DNA of 64,000 nucleotides from Blastococcus saxobsidens (GTDB taxonomy: Bacteria > Actinomycetota > Actinomycetes > Mycobacteriales > Geodermatophilaceae), in NCBI RefSeq assembly GCF_002938435.1, contig NZ_POQT01000010.1:1-64000 (forward strand), written 5' to 3'. The notes under the pieces are model-generated. The model searched no databases, had not been told where the DNA came from, and was given only the letters and a program-made list of their open reading frames with translations. The translations under genes and the position numbers were made by a program. Below, in pieces: positions 15,165 through 25,540 of this stretch. Within the stretch, counting starts at the first letter, position 1; each line of letters opens with the position of its first letter.

Positions 15165-16496
15165 ATGCGCACTGGCACCACTGCCCGAGGCATCGCCGTG
15201 ACCGGTGCCGCCCTCCTCGCTCTCACCGCTTGCGGTGGTGGCGACTCCGGCGGCGACACCGGCGACACCGGCGGCGACAGCGGCGAGAAGCAGGTCAACG
15301 TCTACGGCACCGACGGCAACATGGGCAACGCCCTCGGGGAGTCCTTCTCCGAGGAGGGCGCGCTCGCCGGGATGAAGGGCACCACCCCGCTGACCGACCT
15401 CGGTGACGATTTCACCGACCGGCTGCTGGAGATCGACCCGAACCTGCAGGACTTCAACTACGCCGGCGAGACCTACGACGCCGTCATGGTGGCGGCGATC
15501 GCCTCGCAGCTGGCCGGCAGCACCGACCCGGCCGTCTTCGCGCCCTACATCAACGGCGTGACCTTCGGTGGCGACACCTGCACCGACTTCGCCGCGTGCA
15601 AGGAGATCATCGACGGCGGCGGCAACCCCGACTTCGACGGCGTCTCCGGGCCGCTGGCGTTCGCCGAGGCCGGTGAGCCCTCCGTGGCGAGCTTCGGCAT
15701 CCTGCAGTTCGGCCCGGACAACGCCATCTCCGACGACACCACGTTCGAACTGGCCGGCGACGAGGCCAACGCGGCGTCCGACGAGGGCCCGGCCCCGGCA
15801 GCGCCCGGTGCCACCGCCGCGGACCCGCTGGTCGTCGGCACCCTGCTGCCGCAGACCGGTGACCTCGCCTTCCTCGGTCCCCCGGAGATCGCGGGCGCCG
15901 AGCTGGCCGTCCAGGAGATCAACGCCGCCGGCGGCGTGCTGGGCCAGCAGGTCCAGCTGATCCAGCGCGACTCCGGTGACACCTCCACCGACATCGCCAC
16001 CCAGTCGGTCGACGCCCTGCTGCAGCAGAACGTCGACGTGATCGTCGGTGCGGCCTCCTCGGCCGTGACCCGCACGGTCATCGACAAGATCACCGGTGCC
16101 GGCGTCGTGCAGATCTCGCCCGCCAACACGTCGGACGAGTTCACGACGTACAACGACAACGGTCTGTACTTCCGGACCGCTCCGCCGGACACCCTGCAGT
16201 CGCGGGCGCTCTCGGACCTGATCATCGAGGACGGCGCCAACACCGTCGGGATCCTGGCCCGGAACGACTCCTACGGCACGGGTCTGGCCGAGGGCACCGT
16301 CGACAACCTGGTGTCCAGCGGTCTGGCCGAGGACAGCATCGAGCTGGTCGTCTACGACCCCACGGCGGCCAACTTCGACGCCGAGGTCCAGCGGATGGTC
16401 GACCTCAACCCCGACGCCATCGTGGTGATCGGCTTCGAGGAGTCCGCCCGCATCATCGAGGGGCTCAACTCGCAGGGCATCGGCCCCCAGCGCTGA
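15165..16496 (+). CDS. livK: Branched-chain amino acid/amide ABC transporter binding lipoprotein, circularly permuted
   Basis: This is a secreted type I periplasmic-binding lipoprotein for a HAAT-family transporter. The start is the ATG at 15165, with GGGAG seven bases upstream. A signal peptide ends in the lipobox LTAC at Cys23, followed by a Gly/Asp spacer. The two halves of the fold are in reversed order. Residues 43-197 (VNVYGTDGN, GMKGTTP, DFNYAGETYDAVMVAA, SFGILQFG) are what normally forms the C-terminal half. After an Ala/Pro-rich linker (198-219), residues 220-443 (PLVVGTLLPQTGDLAFLGPP to SQGIGPQR) form the normal N-terminal half. The end GIGPQ and the beginning VNVYGTDG are adjacent in ordinary LivK proteins. 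All 443 codons are in one uninterrupted frame and a hairpin follows the stop, so this looks genuine. Confidence 0.88.
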   Translation: MRTGTTARGIAVTGAALLALTACGGGDSGGDTGDTGGDSGEKQVNVYGTDGNMGNALGESFSEEGALAGMKGTTPLTDLGDDFTDRLLEIDPNLQDFNYAGETYDAVMVAAIASQLAGSTDPAVFAPYINGVTFGGDTCTDFAACKEIIDGGGNPDFDGVSGPLAFAEAGEPSVASFGILQFGPDNAISDDTTFELAGDEANAASDEGPAPAAPGATAADPLVVGTLLPQTGDLAFLGPPEIAGAELAVQEINAAGGVLGQQVQLIQRDSGDTSTDIATQSVDALLQQNVDVIVGAASSAVTRTVIDKITGAGVVQISPANTSDEFTTYNDNGLYFRTAPPDTLQSRALSDLIIEDGANTVGILARNDSYGTGLAEGTVDNLVSSGLAEDSIELVVYDPTAANFDAEVQRMVDLNPDAIVVIGFEESARIIEGLNSQGIGPQR

Positions 16497-16531
16497 TGCG
16501 CCCGCCGGGTCCGTGACCCGGTAGCGCACCG

Positions 16532-16567
16532 CAGTGGCCCGGCACCTCTCCAGGTGCCGGGCCACTG
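16532..16567 (+). terminator. Hairpin downstream of livK
   Basis: A perfect 16-bp stem (CAGTGGCCCGGCACCT with its complement at 16552-16567) closes a CTCC loop, 35 bp after the livK stop. No T tract follows, which is usual for high-GC actinobacterial terminators. Confidence 0.75.
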
Positions 16568-16690
16568 TCGTTCCCGGGTGGCCAGGTCCGGCAGCGGCTC
16601 CTGCGCCTCCAGGACGGCCGGCGGGCGCTCGCCGGGGAGCTGGGGCACCGGCCAGGCCGTGCGGGGTCCTGGTCGGGGCCGCGACGACAG

Positions 16691-16722
16691 CAGCGCCGGT
16701 CCCCGGGTGGGGACCGGCGCTG
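16691..16722 (-). terminator. Hairpin downstream of livF
   Basis: A 14-bp stem (CAGCGCCGGTCCCC paired with its complement ending at 16722) with a GGGT loop lies just past the livF stop on the minus strand. Together with the hairpin at 16532-16567 it insulates the two convergent transcripts. Confidence 0.7.
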
Positions 16723-16737
16723 CCGGGTGGAACGGGG

Positions 16738-17615
16738 TCAGTGCGCCTTGGCCAGCGTCCCGAGGTAGAGCTCGATGACCTTGGGGTCGTTCATGAGGGA
16801 CTCGCCGGTCGCCGTGTAGGCGTTGCGGCCCTGGTCGAGCACGTAGCCGCGGTCGCAGATCTGCAGGCACCGGCGTGCGTTCTGCTCGACCATGATGATC
16901 GAGACGCCGGTGGCGTTGATCCGCCGGCAGCGGATGAACACCTCGTCCTGGTAAGCGGGGGAGAGGCCGGCCGAGGGCTCGTCGAGCAGCAGCACCGACG
17001 GCTCCATCATCAGCGCCCGGCCCATCGCCACCATCTGGCGCTCGCCGCCGGACAGCGAGCCGGCCTTGATCTTCCGGCGCTCGCCGAGCATCGGGAACAG
17101 CTCGGCCACGTAGTCGAAGCGCTCCCGGAACACCTTCGGGCGGAGGTAGGCGCCCATCTCCATGTTCTCCTCGATGGTGAGCGAGGGGAACACGTTGTTG
17201 TTCTGGGGGACGTAGCCGACACCGAGGGACACCAGCCGGTGCGCCGGGGCGGAGGTGATCTCCTCCCCGCGCAGGGTGACCGCGCCCGAGCGGACCGGGA
17301 TCAGGCCGAACAGCGTCTTGAGCAGCGTCGACTTGCCGGCCCCGTTCGGGCCGATGATGCCGACGAGCTCGCCCTCCTGCAGGTAGAAGTCGCAGCCGTT
17401 GAGGATGTTGACGCCGGGCACGTACCCGGCGACCAGCTCGTCGGCCCGCACCAGGGCCCCCTCCGCGAGGCGCGCGTGCTCCCCGCGGGTGGCGGCCTTC
17501 TCGGCGGGGGACAGGTCCGTGGTCCCGGCGAGGGCGCGCTCGTCCGGCGTGCCGCCGTCGTCACCCTTCTCGACCTGGAACATCGGGTCCTGGCTGGCGG
17601 GGTCGTCCATGGTGC

Positions 17616-17619
<4 letters not shown>
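16738..17619 (-). CDS. livF: Branched-chain amino acid ABC transporter ATP-binding protein LivF
   Basis: LivF is one of the two cytoplasmic ATPases that power HAAT-family uptake. The 293-residue protein has Walker A GPNGAGKST, the Q-loop region YVPQNNNVFPSL, the ABC signature LSGGERQM, Walker B LLLDEPSAGLS and a switch histidine region. A 50-residue polar N-terminal extension precedes the ATPase core and is unusual for LivF, which is normally about 235 residues. Start is the ATG at 17619, overlapping the livG stop by 4 bp. It is the last gene of the minus-strand livH-M-G-F operon. Confidence 0.94.
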
Positions 17620-18600
<981 letters not shown>

Positions 18601-18611
<11 letters not shown>

Positions 18612-19599
18612 CGAGCATCACCTCTCGTCGGTCACCGAAGATGCCCTGCGGCCGGAAGACCAGCAGCAGGATCAGCCCGAGACCGATGATGACGAAGCGG
18701 ATCTGGGCGACGTCGGTCGTCGAGAGCAGGCCCGCGGGGATCACGCCGTTCTCGATCAGGCTCCGGAGCCCGGAGTCGGCGAACTGGATGATGAAGTACA
18801 TCAGCATCGCGCCGACCACGGGGCCGAGCACGCGCGCCGCGCCGCCGAGGATCAGCGCCGCGTAGGCCAGGAAGGTGTTCGCGTTCTGGTACTGGTCCGG
18901 GGTCGTCGACCCGGTGCCGACGGCGTAGATCATGCCGCCGAGCGCACCGAAGATCCCGCCCAGGACCAGCGCCTGCATCTTGTAGACGTACACGTTCTTG
19001 CCGAGGGCGCGCACGGCGTCCTCGTCCTCGCGGATGGACTTGACGACACGGCCCCACGGGCTCCGGACCAGGCCCCACACCAGCAGCGACGCGAGCGCCA
19101 CCAGGGTCCAGCCGACCGCGGCGACCCACAGGTCCGCCCCGCTCCAGAAGGTCCCCAGCAGGGAGTACCGGCGGCCGGTGTCCCAGGGGGCCAGCTCGAC
19201 GAACTGCCGGTTGAAGCCGGAGATGCCCCGGGACCCGTTCGTGACCGGCGTGGCCGAGACCGAGCGGAACAGCAGCCGCAGCCCCTCGGCGGCGGCGATG
19301 GTCGCGATCGCCAGGTAGTCCGCGCGCAGCCGCAGGGTCGGCAACCCGAGGAGCAGGGCCAGGACGACCGCGGCGACCAGCCCGATCAGCACGCCGACCC
19401 AGAAGTCGAGGCCCCACTGGCTCACGGAGATGGCGATGCCGTACGCGCCGAGGAGGGCGAAGGCGATCTGGCCGAAGTTGAGCAGGCCGGCGTAGCCGAA
19501 CTGCATGTTGATGCCGATGGCGAGGAGCGCCAGGAAGACGGCCTGGAAGCCGATCCCCGCCTTGACGGCGATGGCCACTGCGTCGATGAATTCACCCAT
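18601..19599 (-). CDS. livM: Branched-chain amino acid ABC transporter permease LivM
   Basis: LivM is the second membrane permease. The 332-residue protein is mostly hydrophobic with about eight to ten membrane segments. It contains the family motif GYAGLLNFGQIAFALLGAYG near residue 35 and the cytoplasmic coupling loop SIREDEDAVRALGKNVYVYK. The C-terminal FRPQGIFGDRRE is the usual LivM ending. Start is the ATG at 19599, separated by three bases from the livH stop. Confidence 0.94.
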
Positions 19600-19602
19600 T
19601 GC

Positions 19603-20967
19603 TCAACCCACCCGTACCCGGCTGCCGAGGATGCCCTGCGGGCGGACCATGAGGATGATGATCAGGAGCAGGAGCCCGCCGACGTACTTGACGTCGTTCG
19701 GGATCACCAGCGTGGACATCTGCACGAAGACGCCCACGACGAGGCTGCCGACGAGGGCGCCGTAGGCGGTCCCCAGCCCGCCCAGGGTGACCCCGGCGAA
19801 CATCAGCAGCAGCAGGCGGAAGCCCATGTCCCACTGGACCTCGTCGGACAGGCCGAGCAGCACGCCACCGAGGGCGGCCAGCGCCCCGCCCATCATCCAG
19901 ACGACGAGGATCACGCGGTTCACGTCGATGCCGGACGACGCCGCGAGGTCGCGGTTGTCGGCGACCGCGCGCATCGCCTTGCCGATCTTGGTCTTCTGCA
20001 GCATGAGCGCGACCAGGACCAGCACGACCAGCGCGATGATGATCGAGGCGAGGGCCTTGTTGGTCAGCGTGAACGCGCCGTAGCTCACCGCGCGCTGACC
20101 GCGGTAGTCGGCGTAGGCCTCCGAGCCGCCCCCGAAGAAGATCTGGTACGCGTAGCGCAGCAGCAGCGACAGGCCGATCGAGATGACCAGCGCGGCCACC
20201 AGGCCGGTGCCGCGGCGGCGCAGCGGGCGCCAGAGCAGCCGCTCGTTGAGCAGGCCCACGCCGGCGCCGATGACCATCGCCAGCAGCGCGGCCGGGATCA
20301 GCGGGACGCCGCCCTCGACGTTGATGAACCAGGCGACGATCGCGCCGATGGTCACCAGCTCGCCGTGCGCGAAGTTGGTGAGCCCCGTGGTCCCGAAGAT
20401 CAGCGACAGCCCGACCGCGGCCATGGCGATCAGCAGGCCGAAACGGAAGCCGTCGACCAGCAGCTGCACCCACCGGGTGTTGCCGCCCCCGGCGCCCCCG
20501 CTGCCGTCGTCCAGGCCGATGATCACGCCCTGGTTGCGGTTGGCGTCGACCGTCACGGTCCGGCTGTTGCCGGAGCTGAACTCGACGCCCTCGGGGAGGG
20601 AGTCCTCGGGGACGGTCACGGTGTACTGGCCGGGACCGGGCAGGTCGACGACGAACCGGCCGTTCTCGTCGGTCTCGTCGGTGCCGACCTCGTCACCGTC
20701 CGGCGTGGTGACGACGACCTCGATGCCCTCGATGGGACCGCTCACGCTGGTCCGCATGGTGCCGGAGATCTGCTCGCTGGCGTCGTCGGCGGCAAGGGCG
20801 GCGCCGGGGACCAGCGCGGCCAGACCGGCGGTGAAGAGGGCGACCAGCAGCAGCCGGAGCGCGGTCAGACCTCGACGCGGTGGCCTACCGGCCGGCGTCC
20901 GAGCCCCCGCTCTCGTGGGACTGCTACGTCGACCGTGCCGGCGGACACGGTCCGTCGGGTGCGTCAC
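19603..20967 (-). CDS. livH: Branched-chain amino acid ABC transporter permease LivH with fused secreted N-terminal domain
   Basis: The C-terminal 290 residues are an ordinary LivH permease: GLSLIFGTTGLTNFAHGEL, KTKIGKAMRAVADNRDLA and the terminal MVRPQGILGSRVRVG. In front lies an unusual extension of about 150 residues. It has a basic start, a hydrophobic signal-like segment ending GAALAADD (near residue 60), then a small beta domain with PIEGIEVVVTTPDGDEVG and DENGRFVVDLPGPGQYTV. That pattern resembles carboxypeptidase-regulatory-like or SdrD-type modules, which would lie outside the membrane. The GTG at 20967 has GAGGAGG four bases upstream, so the extension is translated. It is the first gene of the livH-M-G-F operon. 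Confidence 0.9.
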   Translation of the reverse strand: MTHPTDRVRRHGRRSSPTRAGARTPAGRPPRRGLTALRLLLVALFTAGLAALVPGAALAADDASEQISGTMRTSVSGPIEGIEVVVTTPDGDEVGTDETDENGRFVVDLPGPGQYTVTVPEDSLPEGVEFSSGNSRTVTVDANRNQGVIIGLDDGSGGAGGGNTRWVQLLVDGFRFGLLIAMAAVGLSLIFGTTGLTNFAHGELVTIGAIVAWFINVEGGVPLIPAALLAMVIGAGVGLLNERLLWRPLRRRGTGLVAALVISIGLSLLLRYAYQIFFGGGSEAYADYRGQRAVSYGAFTLTNKALASIIIALVVLVLVALMLQKTKIGKAMRAVADNRDLAASSGIDVNRVILVVWMMGGALAALGGVLLGLSDEVQWDMGFRLLLLMFAGVTLGGLGTAYGALVGSLVVGVFVQMSTLVIPNDVKYVGGLLLLIIILMVRPQGILGSRVRVG

Positions 20968-21097
20968 TCGACCTCCTCGGCGGATTCGTTGAGGAGGGAA
21001 CCTAACGCAGTTCTGCCCGGCAGCCGCGGGCGCGGGCCGAGCTGTGACCTTTCTGCGACACGCCGGGCGGCACGCGGTCGTCGCCGGGAGTGGCCGC

Positions 21098-21514
21098 TCA
21101 GGCCTTCCGCGAGGCCGCGAGGCTCATGCACGTGAGCCGGGCGCTGGCCGTCGGCCGGCCCCGCTCGTCGCTGATCTCGATGAGGAAGGTGGAGAGGGTG
21201 CGGCCACGCCGGACCGGCGTGCAGATGGCCGTGACGGTGCCCCCCGTGGCGGCGCGCAGGTAGCTGACGTTGAGCTCGATGCCGACCACCTGCCGGTCGG
21301 GACCGGCTCCCACGGCCGCGGCCATCGACCCGATCGTCTCGGCCAGCGTGCAGGTGGCACCGCCGTGGAGCAGGCCGAAGGGCTGCTCGTTGCCGGCCAC
21401 CGGCATGGTGGCGACCATGCGGTCGGGGTTCCAGTCGGTGATCCGGACGCCGAGCTTGTCGTCGAGCGGGCTGCTGATGCCGTCGGGGAGCCAGGCCGGG
21501 GGAGGGGTGGTCAC
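21098..21514 (-). CDS. PaaI-family hotdog thioesterase
   Basis: This 138-residue protein is a single-hotdog thioesterase, probably acting on an aromatic or short acyl-CoA; the substrate is unknown. It has PFGLLHGGATCTLAETIGS, where the family's HGG and acidic catalytic residue lie, then VGIELNVSYLRAAT and GRTLSTFLIEISDERGR. The start chosen is the GTG at 21514 (MTTPPPAWLPDG), because upstream codons of the open frame are noncoding and run into the polA promoter. It is divergent from polA with 91 bp between the starts. Confidence 0.88.
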   Translation of the reverse strand: MTTPPPAWLPDGISSPLDDKLGVRITDWNPDRMVATMPVAGNEQPFGLLHGGATCTLAETIGSMAAAVGAGPDRQVVGIELNVSYLRAATGGTVTAICTPVRRGRTLSTFLIEISDERGRPTASARLTCMSLAASRKA

Positions 21515-21605
21515 CCCGGCACCGTAATGGCCCCGTCGCAGGGGCCCGCGGCGAGCGTGCGAGTCGTGGGGGGGCGACGGGGCCCTCTTACTAGGATCGG
21601 CATCG

Positions 21606-24353
21606 ATGTCCGCTCCGGTGAGTACCCCCAGCGCCCCGCAGTCCGCCGCCGCCACCAGTTCGGGGCCCCGGCCGCGACTGCTGCTGCTCGACGGGCACTC
21701 CCTGGCCTACCGCGCGTTCTTCGCGCTGCCGGTGGAGAACTTCTCCACGACCACGGGCCAGCCCACGAACGCCGTCTACGGCTTCACGTCGATGCTGATC
21801 AACATCCTGCGCGACGAGCAGCCCACCCATCTCGCCGTCGCCTTCGACGTCGGCCGCACGACCTTCCGCAGCGAGATCTACGCCGAGTACAAGGCCAACC
21901 GGGCGGAGAGCCCGACCGACTTCCGCGGCCAGGTCAGCCTCGTGCAGGAGGTGCTCGGCGCCCTGCGGGTCCCGGTCATCACCGCCGAGGGCTACGAGGC
22001 CGACGACGTCATCGCCACGCTCACCGTGCAGGCGGTCGAGCAGGGCATGGACGTGCTGATCGCCACCGGTGACCGCGACGCCCTGCAGCTGGTGAACGAG
22101 CACGTCACGGTGCTCTACCCCCGCAAGGGCGTGTCGGACATGACCCGCTTCACGCCGGCCGAGGTCGAGGCCAAGTACAACCTCACGCCGGCGCAGTACC
22201 CCGACTTCGCCGCGCTCCGGGGGGACCCGAGCGACAACCTGCCGAGCATCCCGAGCGTCGGGGAGAAGACCGCGGCCAAGTGGGTGCGGGAGTACGGCTC
22301 GCTGGACGCGCTGGTCGACCAGGTCGACACCGTCAAGGGCAAGGTCGGCGAGAAGCTGCGCGAGCACCTGTCCTCGGTGCTGCAGAACCGGCGGCTGACC
22401 GAGCTCGACCGCGCTGTCCCGCTGGAGGTGGGCCCGCAGGACCTCGCGGTCCAGGCGTGGGACCGCAACGAGGTGCACACCCTCTTCGACAACCTGCAGT
22501 TCCGGGTGCTGCGGGACCGGCTCTTCGCCACGCTCACCAGCGCCGAGCCGGAGGTCGAGGGCGGCTTCGACGTCACGGTCGACGACGTGCCGGGCGGCGG
22601 GCTGGGTGCCTGGCTCGACGCGCACGCGCGCACCGGCCGCACCGGGCTGATCTTCCGCGGCACGTGGGGGCGCGGCACCGGTGAGCTGACGGGCCTGGCG
22701 CTCGCGGCCGCCGACGACCACACCGCCTTCGTCGACCTCGGCCCCGACCTCGACGTCGCCGACGTGCAGGCGCTGGCCGCCTGGCTGGCCGACGCCGACC
22801 GCCCCAAGGTCGTGCACGAGGTGAAGGGCCCGCTGCTGGCGATCTGGGCCCGCGGGTGGCAGCTCGAGGGCGTGGTCAGCGACACGGCGCTCGCCGCCTA
22901 CCTGGCCCTGCCCGGTCAGCGCTCCTTCGACCTCGCCGACCTCGCGGTGCGCTACCTGCGCCGGGAGCTCAAGGACGCCGCCGAGCCCGAGGGCCAGCTG
23001 ACCCTCGACGGCCTCGGCCCCAGCGAGGCCGACGTCGCCGCCGAGGCGGCGAAGGCCGACGTCCTCAAGGCCGTGGCGGTCAACGACCTGTCCGACGCGC
23101 TGGAGCAGGTGCTCGGCCAGCGCGGCGGTGACCACCTGCTCGGCGGGATCGAGCTGCCGCTCACCCGCGTGCTCGCCTCGATGGAGTACCGCGGCATCGC
23201 CGCGGACCTGGACTTCCTGCACGAGCTGCAGAAGGAGTTCGCCGACGGCGTCGCCGCCGCGGCAGCCGAGTGCTACGCGGTCATCGGCCGCGAGGTGAAC
23301 CTCGGCTCGCCGAAGCAGCTGCAGACCGTCCTGTTCGACGAGCTGGGCCTGCCGAAGACGAAGAAGAACAAGACCGGCTACACGACCGACGCCGACGCGC
23401 TGACCTCGCTGCTCGCCTCCACCGGGCACCCGTTCCTGGAGCACCTGCTCCGGCACCGCGACGTGACCCGGCTGCGCACCGTCATCGACGGCCTCATCCC
23501 GATGGTCGACGACGCCGGCCGCATCCACACGACGTTCCAGCAGACGATCGCCGCGACCGGGCGGCTGTCGTCCACCGACCCGAACCTGCAGAACATCCCG
23601 ATCCGCACCGCCGAGGGTCGGCGCATCCGCCAGGCGTTCGTCGTGGGCCAGGGCTACGAGTCGCTGATGACGGCGGACTACAGCCAGATCGAGATGCGGA
23701 TCATGGCGCACCTGTCCGGCGACGAGGGCCTGATCGAGGCCTTCACGTCGGGGGAGGACCTGCACTCCTTCGTCGCCTCCCGGGCCTTCGACATCCCGAT
23801 CTCCGAGGTCGACCCGGAGATGCGCCGGCGGATCAAGGCGATGAGCTACGGGCTGGCCTACGGCCTGTCCGCCTACGGGCTGTCCGGGCAGCTGCGCATC
23901 TCCGTCGAGGAGGCGCGGGAGCAGATGCACGCCTACTTCGAGCGCTTCGGCGGCATCCGCGACTACCTCGACGGGGTCGTGGACGACGCCCGCCAGACCG
24001 GCTACACCGAGACCACGCTGGGCCGGCGGCGCTACCTGCCGGACCTCACCAGCGACAACGGGCAGCGCCGGCAGATGGCCGAGCGGATGGCGCTCAACGC
24101 GCCCATCCAGGGGTCGGCGGCCGACGTCATCAAGGTCGCGATGCTCAACGTGGAGAAGGCGATCGCGGCCGAGGGGCTCAGGTCCCGGATGCTGCTCCAG
24201 GTGCACGACGAACTCGTGCTCGAGGTGGCGCCGGGGGAGAAGGACACCCTGGAGACGCTGGTCCGCCGCGAGATGGCCGGGGCCGCGGAGCTGTCCGTGC
24301 CGCTGGAGGTCTCCGTCGGTGTCGGCGCCAGCTGGGACGCCGCCGCGCACTGA
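21606..24353 (+). CDS. polA: DNA polymerase I
   Basis: Pol I fills gaps and removes RNA primers in replication and repair. The 915-residue protein has an N-terminal 5'-3' exonuclease (LLLDGHSLAYRAFFAL, AEGYEADDVIATL, GDPSDNLPSIPSVGEKTA). The middle domain (about 320-530) matches the 3'-5' exonuclease fold but shows no DxE or DEDD residues, so proofreading is probably lost. The polymerase domain has TADYSQIEMRIMAHLSGD, the O-helix RRRIKAMSYGLAYGLSAYGL and QVHDELVLEV. The O-helix residue that is Phe in E. coli is Tyr748 here, as known in mycobacterial Pol I. Start is the ATG at 21606. Confidence 0.97.
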   Translation: MSAPVSTPSAPQSAAATSSGPRPRLLLLDGHSLAYRAFFALPVENFSTTTGQPTNAVYGFTSMLINILRDEQPTHLAVAFDVGRTTFRSEIYAEYKANRAESPTDFRGQVSLVQEVLGALRVPVITAEGYEADDVIATLTVQAVEQGMDVLIATGDRDALQLVNEHVTVLYPRKGVSDMTRFTPAEVEAKYNLTPAQYPDFAALRGDPSDNLPSIPSVGEKTAAKWVREYGSLDALVDQVDTVKGKVGEKLREHLSSVLQNRRLTELDRAVPLEVGPQDLAVQAWDRNEVHTLFDNLQFRVLRDRLFATLTSAEPEVEGGFDVTVDDVPGGGLGAWLDAHARTGRTGLIFRGTWGRGTGELTGLALAAADDHTAFVDLGPDLDVADVQALAAWLADADRPKVVHEVKGPLLAIWARGWQLEGVVSDTALAAYLALPGQRSFDLADLAVRYLRRELKDAAEPEGQLTLDGLGPSEADVAAEAAKADVLKAVAVNDLSDALEQVLGQRGGDHLLGGIELPLTRVLASMEYRGIAADLDFLHELQKEFADGVAAAAAECYAVIGREVNLGSPKQLQTVLFDELGLPKTKKNKTGYTTDADALTSLLASTGHPFLEHLLRHRDVTRLRTVIDGLIPMVDDAGRIHTTFQQTIAATGRLSSTDPNLQNIPIRTAEGRRIRQAFVVGQGYESLMTADYSQIEMRIMAHLSGDEGLIEAFTSGEDLHSFVASRAFDIPISEVDPEMRRRIKAMSYGLAYGLSAYGLSGQLRISVEEAREQMHAYFERFGGIRDYLDGVVDDARQTGYTETTLGRRRYLPDLTSDNGQRRQMAERMALNAPIQGSAADVIKVAMLNVEKAIAAEGLRSRMLLQVHDELVLEVAPGEKDTLETLVRREMAGAAELSVPLEVSVGVGASWDAAAH

Positions 24354-24457
24354 GGGCGGTGCCCGCCCGGGGCGCCCCGCGTTGCGGGCTGCTGTGGATC
24401 CGGGTCGGTATCCGCGGTCGATGTGTCAGGGGCCGCTCCCCGGTGCACATCGGGTCC

Positions 24458-25525
24458 ATGGAATCCCCAGCCCCCTCCGACCGGACCCGCCCCGCAGTCC
24501 CCGCCTGGCTCGCCACGTCCTCGGCCGTGGGCGGCCGGCTGCTCGTCCTCGCGGTACTGCTGTGGCTCCTCGCCGGCTTCGCCGTCAAGGTGACCTTGCC
24601 GCTGGTGACCGTCCTGATCGCCCTGCTCGTCGCGGGCATCCTGGCGCCGCTCGTGGAGTGGTCGCACGGCCGCGGGGCGCCGCGCTGGCTGGCCGCGGGC
24701 GGGGCGGTGCTGCTCCTGGTCGGCGTCCTCGGTGCCGTGCTCCTGGCCCTGGGTGCGCGCATCGCCGGCCAGCTGCCCCGGTTGCGGGAGCAGTTCCAGA
24801 GGGTCTCCTCGGACCTGTCGCAGCGCTTCGGCGTCGAGCTGCCGAGCCTCGGCTCCTCGGGGGGCGGCGGAGGCGGCTCCGGCGGTGGCACCTCCGCCGG
24901 CGACCTGCTCGGCCCCGCGCGGACGGCTGGCGAGGTCGTGATCGCCGCCTTCCTCGTCGTGGCGCTGGCCTACCTCTTCCTGCACGGGGGGCCGGGCATC
25001 TGGCGCTGGCTGCTGGGGAAGTTCGGCGGCCGGCTCCGCGAGGACGTCGACGCGGGCGGCCGCGCGGCCTGGACGACCGTGGGCGGCTACGTCCGCGGCC
25101 TGACCATCGTCGCGGTGTTCGACGCCGTGGGCATCGGCGTCGGCCTGCTGCTGATCGGCGTGCCCCTCGCGCTGACCCTCGCGGCGCTGCAGTTCCTCGC
25201 GTCCTACATCCCCACGATCGGTGCGTTCGTCGCGGGCCTCGTGGCCGTGGTCGTCGCCTACGCCTCCGGGGGTCTCGTCACGGCGGCCCTCGTCCTGGGA
25301 CTGGTCGTGGTGGTGCAGCAGCTCGGCAACTCGTTCGTGGAGCCGTACGTCATGCGCAACCGGCTGCCGCTCAACGCCGCGACGGTGCTGGTCGCTGTCA
25401 CCGTCGGCGGCGTGCTGTGGGGGATCGCCGGGGCGCTGCTGTTCGTCCCGCTCACCGCCGCGGTCACGGCCGCCGCGCGCGAGGTGTGGGTCCGGCACGG
25501 ATCCCGGCCCGTCGCGGGACTCTGA
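24458..25525 (+). CDS. AI-2E family transporter (YdiK/PerM-like membrane protein)
   Basis: This 355-residue membrane protein belongs to the AI-2E/PerM family, whose members include a putative autoinducer exporter and several transporters of unknown substrate. It has paired N-terminal membrane segments (LLVLAVLLWLLAGF, TVLIALLVAGILAPLVEW), then a soluble loop with a Gly-rich stretch around residues 135-145. The conserved C-terminal core reads QFLASYIPTIGAFVAGL, VVVQQLGNSFVEPYVM and GGVLWGIAGALLFVPL. The start is the ATG at 24458. It lies 104 bp after polA and ends 15 bp before a convergent gene. The substrate cannot be inferred. Confidence 0.88.
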   Translation: MESPAPSDRTRPAVPAWLATSSAVGGRLLVLAVLLWLLAGFAVKVTLPLVTVLIALLVAGILAPLVEWSHGRGAPRWLAAGGAVLLLVGVLGAVLLALGARIAGQLPRLREQFQRVSSDLSQRFGVELPSLGSSGGGGGGSGGGTSAGDLLGPARTAGEVVIAAFLVVALAYLFLHGGPGIWRWLLGKFGGRLREDVDAGGRAAWTTVGGYVRGLTIVAVFDAVGIGVGLLLIGVPLALTLAALQFLASYIPTIGAFVAGLVAVVVAYASGGLVTAALVLGLVVVVQQLGNSFVEPYVMRNRLPLNAATVLVAVTVGGVLWGIAGALLFVPLTAAVTAAAREVWVRHGSRPVAGL

Positions 25526-25540
25526 ACGTCGACCGGAGGT

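Noticed and set aside
15138-16496. Two partial binding protein genes instead of one permuted gene
   Set aside because: There is a single uninterrupted frame, no second signal peptide or ribosome site at the internal junction, and the two pieces together make one complete fold.
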